Source: Rhodobacteraceae bacterium PARR1 (GTDB taxonomy: Bacteria; Pseudomonadota; Alphaproteobacteria; Rhodobacterales; Rhodobacteraceae). From it: 34,362 nt of DNA. Position 1 is the stretch's first letter. Every line of letters starts with the position of its first letter. Under the pieces are notes generated by a model. That model did no database searches and was not told the origin of the DNA. It worked only from the letters and a program-made list of their open reading frames with translations. The stretch lies in NCBI GenBank assembly GCA_002256185.1, contig NKIT01000027.1, forward strand, positions 1-34,362. The letters run 5' to 3'. Shown one piece after another: positions 1 to 8,877 of this stretch. The position numbers and the translations under genes are program-made.

Positions 1-55
1 TTCCCCGTTGCTTAAATATCCTCGGGTGGGTCCGGGAGGGGTGAGCCCCTCCCGG
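1..55 (-). repeat. Dispersed hairpin-plus-tail element, copy A
   Basis: Read on the minus strand, a perfect 10-bp inverted repeat (CCGGGAGGGG / CCCCTCCCGG, 32-41 and 46-55, 4-nt loop) is followed by a tail that includes CACCCGAGGATATTTAAGC. The same hairpin-then-tail layout occurs at 22727, 26865 and 34135. It lies 17 bases beyond the stop codon of the flavoenzyme gene and points the same way as that gene. There is no T-run, so it is not a textbook terminator, although it could act as an RNA 3' end. The tail may continue past the window edge. Confidence 0.7.
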
Positions 56-71
56 CGGTTGGCGTGATCGC

Positions 72-2498
72 TTAGCCCCGCATTCTGGCCCCATCGCCGT
101 CCCACAGGGGGGCCAGGTGGACCGTGGCGGCGCGGCGTTCGCCCAGGATTTCGATCTGACAGACCAGACCGTCCTTGACCTTGTCGGCGGGCAAGAAGCC
201 CATCGCCACGGATTTGCCGGTCCAATGCGAGAACCCGCCTGAGGTGCAGAAGCCAACGACAGCGTCGTCCAGCCAGATCGGCTCCCACGCCACCACATCG
301 GCGTCATTGGCATCGACGATGAAGGACACCAACTTGCGCTTTGGTCCTGCCGCTTTTTCCGCCGTGGCGGCGGCCTTGCCGATCCAGTCGGCCTCTTTGT
401 TCCAGCGGATGAAGCGGTCCAGCCCGGTTTCGCACGGCGTGTAGTCGGGGCTGAATTCCCGGCCCCACGATCCGAACCATTTGTCCAGACGCAAGCTCAT
501 CATCGCGCGCATGGCAAAGGGGCGGATGCCAAGGTCTTTGCCCGCCGCCATCAGCACGTCCCAAAGGTGACGCACCGACATGTGGTCGGTGAAGATCTCA
601 TAGCCAAGATCGCCGGTATAGCTGACGCGCTGCACGATGCAGTTGGCCATGCCGACCGTCATGCGACGCACGTCCATGAACTTGAACGCCTCTGCCGACA
701 CATCCGAGCGGGTGACGCGCGACAAAAGCTCCCGCGCGTTCGGACCGGCAATCTGGAAGCCCGAGCGCGCGTCCGAGATATTCTCGACCCGCACGCCGTC
801 AATCATGTTTTGGTCGAACCAGCGCGAATGCCAGCCCTGCGCGCCATAGCTGGCGGTCAGTTGAAATTCCGTCTCGGACAGGCAAGACACGGTGAAGTCG
901 CCAAAGATTTTGCCCGAATGCGCCAGCATCGGGGTCAGCGACAGGCGGCCCGGTTTCGGGATGGTGCCGGCCATGATGCGATCCAGCCATGCGCGGGCAT
1001 TCGGTCCGGTGACGCGGTATTTGCCGAAGTTCTGCACCTCGTTGATCCCGACGCCTTCTCGGACAGCCAGCACCTCTTGGCGCGTCGCCTCCCATGCGTT
1101 GGACCGCTTGAAGGACGGCTCTTCATAGCGCGGCTCACCCGGCAGGGCGTGGTAGTTCACCACTTCCAGCCCGTATTGCTGGCCCCAGACGGCGTTCATG
1201 CCGTCAAACACCTCATACATCGGGGTGGTGCGGAAGGGGCGGGCGGCCGGGCGTTCCTCGTTCGGGTAGGACACGCTGAAGCGCATCTGGTAGTTTTCGA
1301 TGACCTTCGGGACGGTATAGCCCGGAGAGGTCCAGTTGCCGAAGCGTGCGACGTCAAAGCCGCGGGGGTCGCGTTCAACCTCGCCTTCGATCATCCATTG
1401 CGCCAGCGCCAGACCCATGCCGCCGCCTTGGCTGAAGCCTGCCATGACGGCGCAGGCGCTCCAGTAATTCCGCAGGCCGGGGACGGGGCCGATCAGCGGG
1501 TTGCCATCTGGGGCAAAGGTGAACGGCCCGTGGATCACCCGCTTGACGCCCGAGCGTTCCAAGACCGGGAAGCGGCGATAGGCGAAGTTGACGGAATCCT
1601 CGATCTTGTCGAATTGCTCGTTCAACAGCTCATGGCCAAAGGTCCATGGCGTGCCATCGACGGCCCAAGGCTCGCAGGGCTTTTCGTAAAAGCCGATACA
1701 CAGGCCCCGGCCTTCCTGGCGCAGGTAGCTTTCGCCGCCCGGGTCCATCACATGCGGGAATTCGCGGCCCGATTTCAGGATGTCCATGATTTCGGGGATG
1801 TCGTCGGTGACCAGATATTGGTGCGCCATCGGCAGAAGCGGCAGGTAAACCCCCGCCATAGCGCCGATTTCCCGCGCCCAAAGGCCGCCTGCGTTGACCA
1901 GATGTTCGGCGATGATGGTGCCCTTTTCGGTCACCACCTCCCACGACCCATCCGGGCGGGGGTTGGTTTCCAAAACGCGGTTGTGCAGCACGATCTCTGC
2001 CCCGCCCATCCGCGCGGCCTTGGCATAGGCATGGGTGGTGCCCGAAGGATCAAGGTGGCCATCCAAGGGATCGTACAAGGCACCGATGATGCCCTCGAGG
2101 TTGACCATGCCATCGGTCAGCTTGTGGATTTCCTCTGGCCCGAGGATTTCGGTATCCAGCCCCATGTAGCGGTGCTTGGCGCGTTCGGCTTTCAACTGTT
2201 CAAACCGCGCCGCATTGTCGGCGAGCGTAATGCCGCCCACATGGTGCAGACCGCAGGACATGCCGGTGATGGCTTCCAACTCTTTGTAAAGGCGGATGGT
2301 ATAGCCTTGCAGCGCCGCCATGTTGGTGTCGCCGTTCAGGGTGTGAAACCCCCCCGCCGCGTGCCAGGTAGAGCCTGAGGTCAGTTCCGACCGTTCCACC
2401 AGCATCACATCCGACCAGCCCAGCTTGGTCAGGTGATAAAGGACGGAACAGCCAACGACGCCGCCGCCGATGACAAGCACGCGGGTATGGGTTTTCAT
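72..2498 (-). CDS. FAD-dependent dimethylglycine/sarcosine dehydrogenase-type protein with GcvT domains
   Basis: This 808-residue protein has the two-part layout of the DMGDH/SARDH family. The N-terminal FAD-dependent oxidoreductase half has a Rossmann motif GGGVVG at residues 11-16, with an acidic ERSE loop after the second strand. The motif SGSTWHAAGG (41-50) contains the histidine that binds FAD covalently in this family. The C-terminal half, from about residue 425, is the aminomethyltransferase (GcvT) fold that passes the released one-carbon unit to tetrahydrofolate. Enzymes of this type N-demethylate dimethylglycine, sarcosine or related methylamines; the exact substrate cannot be read from sequence. 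The length is typical and there is no signal peptide, so it should be cytoplasmic. It is transcribed alone and divergently from the chemoreceptor gene. An operator-like palindrome lies 70-87 bases upstream of the start (2568-2585), matching one in front of the GlxA-type regulator gene. Confidence 0.85.
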   Translation of the reverse strand: MKTHTRVLVIGGGVVGCSVLYHLTKLGWSDVMLVERSELTSGSTWHAAGGFHTLNGDTNMAALQGYTIRLYKELEAITGMSCGLHHVGGITLADNAARFEQLKAERAKHRYMGLDTEILGPEEIHKLTDGMVNLEGIIGALYDPLDGHLDPSGTTHAYAKAARMGGAEIVLHNRVLETNPRPDGSWEVVTEKGTIIAEHLVNAGGLWAREIGAMAGVYLPLLPMAHQYLVTDDIPEIMDILKSGREFPHVMDPGGESYLRQEGRGLCIGFYEKPCEPWAVDGTPWTFGHELLNEQFDKIEDSVNFAYRRFPVLERSGVKRVIHGPFTFAPDGNPLIGPVPGLRNYWSACAVMAGFSQGGGMGLALAQWMIEGEVERDPRGFDVARFGNWTSPGYTVPKVIENYQMRFSVSYPNEERPAARPFRTTPMYEVFDGMNAVWGQQYGLEVVNYHALPGEPRYEEPSFKRSNAWEATRQEVLAVREGVGINEVQNFGKYRVTGPNARAWLDRIMAGTIPKPGRLSLTPMLAHSGKIFGDFTVSCLSETEFQLTASYGAQGWHSRWFDQNMIDGVRVENISDARSGFQIAGPNARELLSRVTRSDVSAEAFKFMDVRRMTVGMANCIVQRVSYTGDLGYEIFTDHMSVRHLWDVLMAAGKDLGIRPFAMRAMMSLRLDKWFGSWGREFSPDYTPCETGLDRFIRWNKEADWIGKAAATAEKAAGPKRKLVSFIVDANDADVVAWEPIWLDDAVVGFCTSGGFSHWTGKSVAMGFLPADKVKDGLVCQIEILGERRAATVHLAPLWDGDGARMRG

Positions 2499-2567
2499 GT
2501 GCAGGCGACTCCCTTGCAGTGATCAGCGGCAGATTGGCGGCAGAGTGGCCGAATTGGCCGACGATCC

Positions 2568-2585
2568 GCGACAGAAACATGTCGC
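2568..2585. promoter_or_regulatory. Operator-like palindrome GCGACA-N6-TGTCGC upstream of the flavoenzyme gene
   Basis: GCGACA (2568-2573) and TGTCGC (2580-2585) form a perfect 6-bp inverted repeat with a 6-base spacer in the divergent region between the flavoenzyme and chemoreceptor genes. On the plus strand TGTCGC is followed after eight bases by AA (2594-2595). From memory, this fits the half-site TGTCGC-N8-AA of Pseudomonas aeruginosa ArgR, an AraC-type regulator that also carries a GATase1-like domain. A one-mismatch-per-arm version of the palindrome overlaps the translation start region of the GlxA-type regulator at 12431-12448. Its role is inferred. Confidence 0.45.
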
Positions 2586-2773
2586 AAAATCCAAACCCCA
2601 GCCGAACAGGTCAGGCACCCCCGCCCTTTGGCCGCTAAAGGCTTTCAGGCACGCAGCCGTAAAGACATCAGCGCGCCTTGTCTTTTTGAAAAGGTCTTGT
2701 CCGACTTTGCAGCAAGGCAGAGCGCGCGGTCCAGCGGCCATGGTCCGGCCCGGCAGTGACAAGGGATGTGCGA

Positions 2774-4822
2774 ATGCGGTTCAGATGGAAAGTGGTGCTG
2801 GCCTTGTTGCTGGCAGGATTGGTGCCTTTGGGCGTGATCGCCAAGATCGAGATTGATCGGCTTGGCAAGTTTGCCTACGCGGCGGCGGAGGCGTCGATGC
2901 AGACGCAGATCGAGCTCAAGGGACAGGCGGTCGAGCAGTACTTTCTGCAGGTGATCCAACTGTCAAAGACTTTGGCAGAGCGACCGGAAACCGCCGGCGC
3001 TTTGCGCTCCTTGGGTCGGACGGCAGGGGATATCGTCGAAAAGGCGGATCTGGTCGTCGATGATGCCGCTTTGGCGAAGCGCTACGAAGAACAGGCCAAA
3101 CTGACCCAAGGCGCGGCACCTGATGCCGCACAGACCTGGATCGGAGGTTTGGACGACGTGGCCAAACGGCTGCAGCAGATTTTCATCTTTTCGAACCCGG
3201 AACCCTTGGGCGACAAGGACAAATTGGACGTTTCCCCGGATGGCAGCGCCTATTCATCGCTGCACCGGGCCAATCATCCGATCTTTCGCCGCTTCAAGGA
3301 AGAATTCGGCTTTTACGACCTGTTCCTGATCGATCCTGTTGAGGGGCGCATTGTCTACAGCGTCGAGAAAGAGCTCGATTATGGCACGTCGCTGCTGACA
3401 GGGCCCTATGCCAAATCGGCTTTCGGCGCGTCGGTCAAACGGATGATCGCCGACAAGGGAAAGACGATCCCCTATATCCTCACCGACTTTGAACCCTATG
3501 CGCCTTCTTACAACGAACAGGCGGCTTTCATCCTTGTGCCGGTATTTGACGCCAAAGAGTTCGGTGGCATTCTGGCGTTTCAGTTGCCGCTGGACTTTGC
3601 CAACAAGCTTTTGGGCGCCAGCGCGGATCGGCTGACCACATCGGACACCTATATCATCGGGCTGGACCGGCGCTTGCGCTCTGTTCCGCGCTTTGGCGAG
3701 AATTTGAAGGTGGGCACTGTCATCGAGGGTGACCTGATGAAGCTCGCCGTCGACAAGGGCGTTGGCGTGGCCCGAATGCCGGACCATTTGGGAATGCCCG
3801 TGATCGCCGCCTTTCGCCCGCTGCAATTGCAGGGCGTGTCTTGGCGCATCATCAGCCAAGTTGCGGAAAGCGAAGCCCTTGCATCATCCATAGCGGCGCG
3901 GAAACAGTCGTTTTCGGCGGTCGGCCTTGCGGCGGGGGGCATCCTGATCTTTGGTCTGGTGCTGGCGCAATGGTTGCTGCGCCCGATCCGGCGCTTGGGC
4001 GAAGAGATGAAGGAACAGGCAGCGGCGGCGATTGATCTGTTGCGCACGGCGTCCGAACAGGCGCGGGGGGCGGCGGAAACGATGGCCACCACCGCCGAAC
4101 AGACCAGCCGCCAGACCCAATCGGTCCTGACCAGCGCCGAACACATGAACGGCGATGTCACCAGCGTCGCGGCGGCGGTCGAGGAGTTGTCGACGTCGAT
4201 CCGCAATGTGGTGCAGGGGATCGTCCAGACCTCGGACCTCGTCGAAGATGCGGCGGAACGGGCTGATCTGGCGCGGCAGATGCTGGCGGAACTGGAACTG
4301 GTGGCGACCCGCATCACCGATATCGTGACGCTGATCAATGATGTGGCGAACCAGACCAACCTTTTGTCGCTGAACGCGGCCATCGAAGCGTCCCATGCCG
4401 GGGCGGCGGGGCGGGGATTTGCCGTGGTGGCAGCGGAAATCCGCAAACTGGCCGCCCGAACCACCGAGTCGACCGAGGAAATCGCATCCGAAGTGCGGCA
4501 GGTGCTGTCTGCCGTGGGGCGCAACGCCGATGCGATCCGGGGGATTTCCGAACGCATTGATCAGGTGAACGATCAGGCGCGCGGCATTTCGGTTGCGGCA
4601 GGTCAGCAGGGCGACGTCACGCGCGACATCGCCGACCGCATGGCGACCACGGCGGGCCGGGTGACCTTTGCCTGCTCGTCGCTGGTGCAGGTCCATACCG
4701 CCTCGACCGAGGCGGCGACGGCGGCCAATGATGTGCTGGACGGTGTGCAATTGGTCGAACGCGCATCGAGCGAGATGGATGACGCCTTGTCAGGCTTTGT
4801 GCGCCGTGTTCGGGCGCTGTAA
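2774..4822 (+). CDS. Methyl-accepting chemotaxis protein with large periplasmic sensor
   Basis: This 682-residue chemoreceptor starts at the ATG at 2774, because AAGGGA lies 7 bases upstream; a GTG 18 bases earlier has no comparable site. A first membrane helix spans about residues 5-22. It is followed by some 355 periplasmic residues, a size suited to a double Cache-type sensor, and a second helix at about 381-402. Only a very short linker follows, so a full HAMP domain is not evident. The cytoplasmic signalling hairpin has the conserved core [15 protein letters not shown] from about residue 526, then [16 protein letters not shown] see no C-terminal CheR-binding pentapeptide. The ligand is unknown. 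The gene converges on the liv-type transporter across a shared terminator and diverges from the dimethylglycine dehydrogenase-type gene, but co-function with either is not shown. Confidence 0.9.
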   Translation: MRFRWKVVLALLLAGLVPLGVIAKIEIDRLGKFAYAAAEASMQTQIELKGQAVEQYFLQVIQLSKTLAERPETAGALRSLGRTAGDIVEKADLVVDDAALAKRYEEQAKLTQGAAPDAAQTWIGGLDDVAKRLQQIFIFSNPEPLGDKDKLDVSPDGSAYSSLHRANHPIFRRFKEEFGFYDLFLIDPVEGRIVYSVEKELDYGTSLLTGPYAKSAFGASVKRMIADKGKTIPYILTDFEPYAPSYNEQAAFILVPVFDAKEFGGILAFQLPLDFANKLLGASADRLTTSDTYIIGLDRRLRSVPRFGENLKVGTVIEGDLMKLAVDKGVGVARMPDHLGMPVIAAFRPLQLQGVSWRIISQVAESEALASSIAARKQSFSAVGLAAGGILIFGLVLAQWLLRPIRRLGEEMKEQAAAAIDLLRTASEQARGAAETMATTAEQTSRQTQSVLTSAEHMNGDVTSVAAAVEELSTSIRNVVQGIVQTSDLVEDAAERADLARQMLAELELVATRITDIVTLINDVANQTNLLSLNAAIEASHAGAAGRGFAVVAAEIRKLAARTTESTEEIASEVRQVLSAVGRNADAIRGISERIDQVNDQARGISVAAGQQGDVTRDIADRMATTAGRVTFACSSLVQVHTASTEAATAANDVLDGVQLVERASSEMDDALSGFVRRVRAL

Positions 4823-4852
4823 GGCGGGCGCTTGCGCTGAGAGGGCAGACAG

Positions 4853-4886
4853 AAAAAAGGGCGGTCCAAGCGGACCGCCCTTTTTG
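4853..4886. terminator. Bidirectional intrinsic terminator
   Basis: A perfect 9-bp stem GGGCGGTCC / GGACCGCCC (4859-4867 and 4872-4880) with loop AAGC is flanked by six A on the left and five T on the right. It therefore works in both directions and separates the convergent chemoreceptor and livM genes. Confidence 0.9.
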
Positions 4887-4906
4887 TCTTTGCGCGGGCA
4901 TGGCCC

Positions 4907-6205
4907 TTACTTTTCGGGGATCAACCCGCGCGGGCTGAAGCGCAGCACCAGCAAGAGGATCACCCCCAGCGTCAGCAGGCGCATGTGCTGGGCAGAGTCG
5001 ATCAGGTGGGTTTTCAGCCAGCCATCGCCCATTCCGGCGGTGATGCCGCCCATGACGGCAGGGCCAAGGCTTTCGACGATCAACCACAGCCAGCCGATGA
5101 GCAGCGCCCCAAGAACAGAGCCCCAGTTGTTGCCCGACCCGCCCACGACCACCATCACCCAGATCAGGAAAGTATAGCGCAGCGGGTTATAGCTGGATGG
5201 CGTCAACTGCCCGTCCATCGTGGTCATCATCGCGCCCGCCACACCGACGATGGCGGAACCGATGATAAAGACCTGCAAATGGCGGCGGGTGACATCCTTG
5301 CCCATGGCGGCGGCAGACACTTCATTGTCGCGAATGGCGCGCATCATCCGCCCCCAAGGGCTGTTCAACATGCGCTCTGACGCCCAGACGATCACGACCA
5401 ACACCAAGCCAAACAAGCAGGCGTAAAGTAGTTTTACCAAGATGGTGGACATGGTGACCGGATCGGCACCGAAACTTTGCGCCCAGCCAAGGAAGGTCGC
5501 GCTTTGCTGCAAGTCCACCTCCATCGGCACCGGCCACGGGCGGGGCAGTTGGGTGATGTTCTTGACGCCGCGGGTCAGCCAATCCTCATTCTTCAAGACG
5601 GCCACGATGATTTCAGCGATGCCCAAGGTGGCGATGGCCAGGTAATCCGACCTCAGCCCCAAAGCCGTCTTGCCAATGGCCCATGCCGCAATCCCGGCAA
5701 GGATGCCGCCCACAGGCCAAGCGATCAGCGAGGGCAGGCCCAGACCGCCGATGTTGCCAAAGGTTGCGGGATCATTCGCCTCAACCGCCGTGACGGCGGG
5801 GTCCAGCACGGCGCGGTAGATCACGAAGCCGCCGACAAGGATCAGCGCCACGATCAGGTTGCGCTTGCGCCCTTTGGGCAGGGTGCGGCTGGCATAGACG
5901 GCAGCGGCGATGGTCACCACGCCCAACACCAGACCCGCCAGTATGCCGGTCCCCCCAGCCTCCCATCCCACGGGGACGGGGCGCGAGGAGATCAGCACCA
6001 CAGCCAGACCACCCATGGCCGTGAAGCCCATGATCCCGGTGTTGAACAGACCCGCATAGCCCCATTGCATGTTCACGCCCATCGCCATGATCGCCGACAA
6101 AAGCGCCATGTTCAGGATCGACAGGGACAGGTTCCACGACTGGACAAATCCGGTCAGCACGAAAAGCAGGGCGACCCCTGCGAACAAAAGCAGGTTCCGG
6201 GTCAT
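4907..6205 (-). CDS. livM: Branched-chain amino acid-type ABC transporter permease (LivM family)
   Basis: This is an inner-membrane permease of the HAAT (hydrophobic amino acid transporter) class, 432 residues long. Strongly hydrophobic segments run through the whole protein. The cytoplasmic loop that contacts the ATPases is visible as AIRDNEVSAAAMGKD, in the C-terminal half. The protein is longer than the roughly 320 residues of E. coli LivM, mainly because of extra hydrophobic sequence at about residues 80-190. Its start overlaps the livH stop by three bases (ATGA), so the two are probably translationally coupled. It is the last gene of the livK-G-F-H-M series and ends at the bidirectional terminator. 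The family also transports amides, urea and other small molecules, so the substrate is open. Confidence 0.88.
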   Translation of the reverse strand: MTRNLLLFAGVALLFVLTGFVQSWNLSLSILNMALLSAIMAMGVNMQWGYAGLFNTGIMGFTAMGGLAVVLISSRPVPVGWEAGGTGILAGLVLGVVTIAAAVYASRTLPKGRKRNLIVALILVGGFVIYRAVLDPAVTAVEANDPATFGNIGGLGLPSLIAWPVGGILAGIAAWAIGKTALGLRSDYLAIATLGIAEIIVAVLKNEDWLTRGVKNITQLPRPWPVPMEVDLQQSATFLGWAQSFGADPVTMSTILVKLLYACLFGLVLVVIVWASERMLNSPWGRMMRAIRDNEVSAAAMGKDVTRRHLQVFIIGSAIVGVAGAMMTTMDGQLTPSSYNPLRYTFLIWVMVVVGGSGNNWGSVLGALLIGWLWLIVESLGPAVMGGITAGMGDGWLKTHLIDSAQHMRLLTLGVILLLVLRFSPRGLIPEK

Positions 6206-7212
6206 ACCGATTTCCCCTTGAACAGACCGGTGGGCATCACCAAGAGCACGATGATCAGGATGACGAAGCTGACCGCAAATTTGTAATCCGTGGTCAAAAG
6301 CTGCAACAGACTATCGGGCGCAAGGCTTTCCGGCACGACATAGGTCACGACCTTTTTCCACGCGTAGGTCACGATCACCTCAGAGAAAGCGATGACGAAC
6401 CCGCCCGCGATGGCCCCCAGCGGACTGCCCAGACCGCCGACGATGGCAGCGGCAAAGATCGGCAGCAAAAGCTGGAAATAGGTGAAGGGTTTGAAGGACT
6501 TGTCCAGACCGTAAAGGGTGCCCGCGATGGTGGCCAAGGCGGCGGCGATGATCCATGTCACGGCCACCACGCGGTCGGGGTTGATGCCCGACAGCAGCGC
6601 CAGATCCTCATTGTCGGAAAAGGCGCGCATGGATTTTCCGGTGCGGGTCTTTTGCAGGAACCAGAACAGCCACGCCACGACGATGATGGCCGCGCCCACC
6701 GTGATCGCTTGGCTGGACTTGATCGCCAGACCTTCGGCCAGACCGGTTGCCGTCTTGAAATCGCCCGCGCTGATGACGAAACGGCCGCCGTCGGCGAATT
6801 GCTGATCCTCGACCCCGATGATCAGACGGACGACGCCGTTCATCACGAACATCACCCCCATCGACACCATGACAAGGATCACAGGCGCCGCCTTTTTCTG
6901 CCGGTAAAAGCGATAGACCACGCGGTCGGTGCCAAGGACGAACAGCGCCGTGCCGATGATGCCAAAAGGCAGGGCCAGCAGCGCTGTCGGCAGCACGCCA
7001 AAGGTGATGCCCATCGACTGGAACCACCACGTCACAAGGATCGTGGTCATGGTGCCAAAGGCCATGGTGTCGCCATGGGCGAAGTTGGAAAAGCGCAGGA
7101 TGCCGTAGATCAGCGTGACCCCCAGCGCCCCAAGCGCCAGTTGCGCGCCGTAGGCCAGACCCGGCACCACCACGAAGTTGAGGAAAACCACAAGGGCGTT
7201 CAGGGTATCCAT
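6202..7212 (-). CDS. livH: Branched-chain amino acid-type ABC transporter permease (LivH family)
   Basis: Second permease of the importer, 336 residues from the ATG at 7212. A TTG four codons upstream (7224) is also in frame, but the ATG lies one base after the livF stop and has a G-rich stretch ahead of it. Conserved LivH features include the N-terminal GALGVTLIYGILRFSNFAHG and the late GGLGSPLGAIAGG segment; the coupling loop reads MRAFSDNEDLALLSGIN. It is longer than E. coli LivH (about 308 residues), with extra sequence in the first half. It should pair with LivM to form the membrane channel. The tight spacing to livF and the overlap with livM indicate one transcript. Confidence 0.88.
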   Translation of the reverse strand: MDTLNALVVFLNFVVVPGLAYGAQLALGALGVTLIYGILRFSNFAHGDTMAFGTMTTILVTWWFQSMGITFGVLPTALLALPFGIIGTALFVLGTDRVVYRFYRQKKAAPVILVMVSMGVMFVMNGVVRLIIGVEDQQFADGGRFVISAGDFKTATGLAEGLAIKSSQAITVGAAIIVVAWLFWFLQKTRTGKSMRAFSDNEDLALLSGINPDRVVAVTWIIAAALATIAGTLYGLDKSFKPFTYFQLLLPIFAAAIVGGLGSPLGAIAGGFVIAFSEVIVTYAWKKVVTYVVPESLAPDSLLQLLTTDYKFAVSFVILIIVLLVMPTGLFKGKSV

Positions 7213-7213
7213 A

Positions 7214-7924
7214 TCAGCCCCCAAGGAAGGAACGGCGGACCTCGGGGTCGGCCATCAAGGCCTTGCCGGTGTCGGTGAATCGGTTGGCACCCTGCACAAG
7301 GACATAGCCCTTGTCGGCGATCTCCAGCGCCTGGCGGGCGTTCTGTTCAACCATCAGGATGGAAATGCCCGTCCGGGCCACCTCGATGATGCGGTCGAAA
7401 AGTTCGTCCATCACGATGGGGCTGACGCCTGCGGTGGGTTCGTCCAGCATCAGCACCTTGGGCTTGGTCATCAGCGCGCGGCCCACGGCGACTTGCTGAC
7501 GCTGCCCGCCGGACAATTCGCCAGCGGGTTGCAGGCGCTTTTGTTTCAGGATCGGGAACAGGTCATAGACCTGCGCCATCGTGTCGGCCATGTCATCGCG
7601 GCGGATGAAGGCCCCCATCTCAAGGTTTTCCTCAACGGTCATCGAGGTAAAGATGTTGTGGGTCTGCGGCACAAAGCCCATCCCCTTGGCCACGCGGGCC
7701 TGCGGCGAAAGGGCGGTGATATCCTCACCATCCAGCCGCACCTGACCTTGGCGCAGTTTCAGCATGCCAAAGACGGCTTTCATGGCGGTCGACTTGCCCG
7801 CGCCATTCGGGCCGACGATTACGGCGATCTGGCCCTTTTCGACGGCAATGGTGCAGCCATGCAGGATATCCGCCCCGCCATAGCCGCCGGTCATGGCGTC
7901 GCCGATGAGATAGGGTTCAGCCAT
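7214..7924 (-). CDS. livF: ABC transporter ATP-binding protein (LivF family)
   Basis: An ATPase of 236 residues from the ATG at 7924, chosen over a GTG three codons upstream because GGAG precedes it at a sensible distance. Walker A is GPNGAGKST, the ABC signature is LSGGQRQQVAVGR and Walker B runs VLMLDEPTAGVSP. Together with LivG it should form the ATPase pair that drives LivH-LivM. The length is normal for LivF (about 235). The gene lies 29 bases after livG and one base before livH. Confidence 0.9.
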   Translation of the reverse strand: MAEPYLIGDAMTGGYGGADILHGCTIAVEKGQIAVIVGPNGAGKSTAMKAVFGMLKLRQGQVRLDGEDITALSPQARVAKGMGFVPQTHNIFTSMTVEENLEMGAFIRRDDMADTMAQVYDLFPILKQKRLQPAGELSGGQRQQVAVGRALMTKPKVLMLDEPTAGVSPIVMDELFDRIIEVARTGISILMVEQNARQALEIADKGYVLVQGANRFTDTGKALMADPEVRRSFLGG

Positions 7925-7953
7925 GTCGTGCACTCCGCAGGCTCAAGAAGGCG

Positions 7954-8745
7954 TCACGCATGGGCGGCCTCCTCTTTGACTTTGTTCTTCAAGCCCGTGC
8001 CCAGATAGGCCTCGATCACGCGCTCATCGTTTTTGACCTGATCGACGGTGCCTTGCGCCAGCACGGTGCCTTCGGCCATGCAGATGACCGGGTCACAGAG
8101 ACGCCCGATGAAATCCATGTCATGTTCGATCACGCAGAAGGTGTAGCCGCGCTCCTTGTTCAGGCGCACGATGGCATCGCCGATGGTGTTCAGCAGGGTG
8201 CGGTTCACACCTGCGCCCACCTCATCCAAGAACACGATCTTGGCGTCAACCATCATGGTGCGGCCAAGCTCCACCAGCTTTTTCTGCCCGCCCGAGATCA
8301 TGCCCGCCTTCTGGTCGGCGATGTGGCTGATCGTCAGAAACTCCAGCACCTCATCGGCCTTGGCGCGCAGACGCTCTTCTTCGGCGGCGATGGCGCCACG
8401 GTTGAAGATGGCGTTGAACAGGTTTTCACCCTTCTGGTGGGCCGGAACCATCATCAGGTTCTCGCGCACGGTCATCGACCCGAATTCATGGGCGATCTGG
8501 AAGGTCCGCAAGAGCCCCTTGTGGAACAGCTTCTGCGGCGGCAGGCCGGTGATATCCTCGCCATCCATCAGCACCCGGCCCGAGGTGGGCGGCAACCGTC
8601 CGGCGATGACGTTGAACAGCGTGGTCTTGCCCGCGCCGTTCGGGCCGATCAGGCCGGTGATCGACCCGGTCTTGATTTCCAGTGATGCCCCGTTGACGGC
8701 ACGAAAGCCGCCAAAATGCCGGTGCAGGTTTTCGACGACAATCAT
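7954..8745 (-). CDS. livG: ABC transporter ATP-binding protein (LivG family)
   Basis: An ATPase of 263 residues with Walker A GPNGAGKTTLFN, signature ISGGQKKLVELGR and Walker B VFLDEVGAGVN; DEV in place of DEP occurs in some LivG proteins. The C-terminal CVIEHDMDFIGRLCD segment and the extended tail are typical of LivG rather than LivF. It is the first gene after livK and is separated from it by 132 bases that contain a strong hairpin. That is a common arrangement for making far more binding protein than membrane components. Confidence 0.9.
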   Translation of the reverse strand: MIVVENLHRHFGGFRAVNGASLEIKTGSITGLIGPNGAGKTTLFNVIAGRLPPTSGRVLMDGEDITGLPPQKLFHKGLLRTFQIAHEFGSMTVRENLMMVPAHQKGENLFNAIFNRGAIAAEEERLRAKADEVLEFLTISHIADQKAGMISGGQKKLVELGRTMMVDAKIVFLDEVGAGVNRTLLNTIGDAIVRLNKERGYTFCVIEHDMDFIGRLCDPVICMAEGTVLAQGTVDQVKNDERVIEAYLGTGLKNKVKEEAAHA

Positions 8746-8824
8746 CTGCGACGTTTCCCCCGTTGGCCGCTTCTACGCGCGACCGGTTGATCCGGTGGCG
8801 GAAGCGACGTGGTTTGAATTGACA

Positions 8825-8851
8825 GCGGCCCGGATTTGGCATCCGGGCCGC
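8825..8851. terminator. Intercistronic hairpin between livK and livG
   Basis: A perfect 10-bp inverted repeat, GCGGCCCGGA / TCCGGGCCGC (8825-8834 and 8842-8851), has a 7-base loop. In the direction of transcription it lies just after livK. It is followed by TGTCAATTC rather than a T-run, so it is more likely a partial terminator or a block to 3' RNA decay than a full stop. Confidence 0.6.
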
Positions 8852-8877
8852 GTCTTTATGTCAGATCAAGCGACGGC

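Noticed and set aside
567-2378. A 603-codon frame opposite the flavoenzyme gene, with similar long frames opposite aroG, iolD and the M20 hydrolase
   Set aside because: Composition is rich in His, Arg and Gly without family motifs, which is the signature of reading opposite a GC-rich gene.
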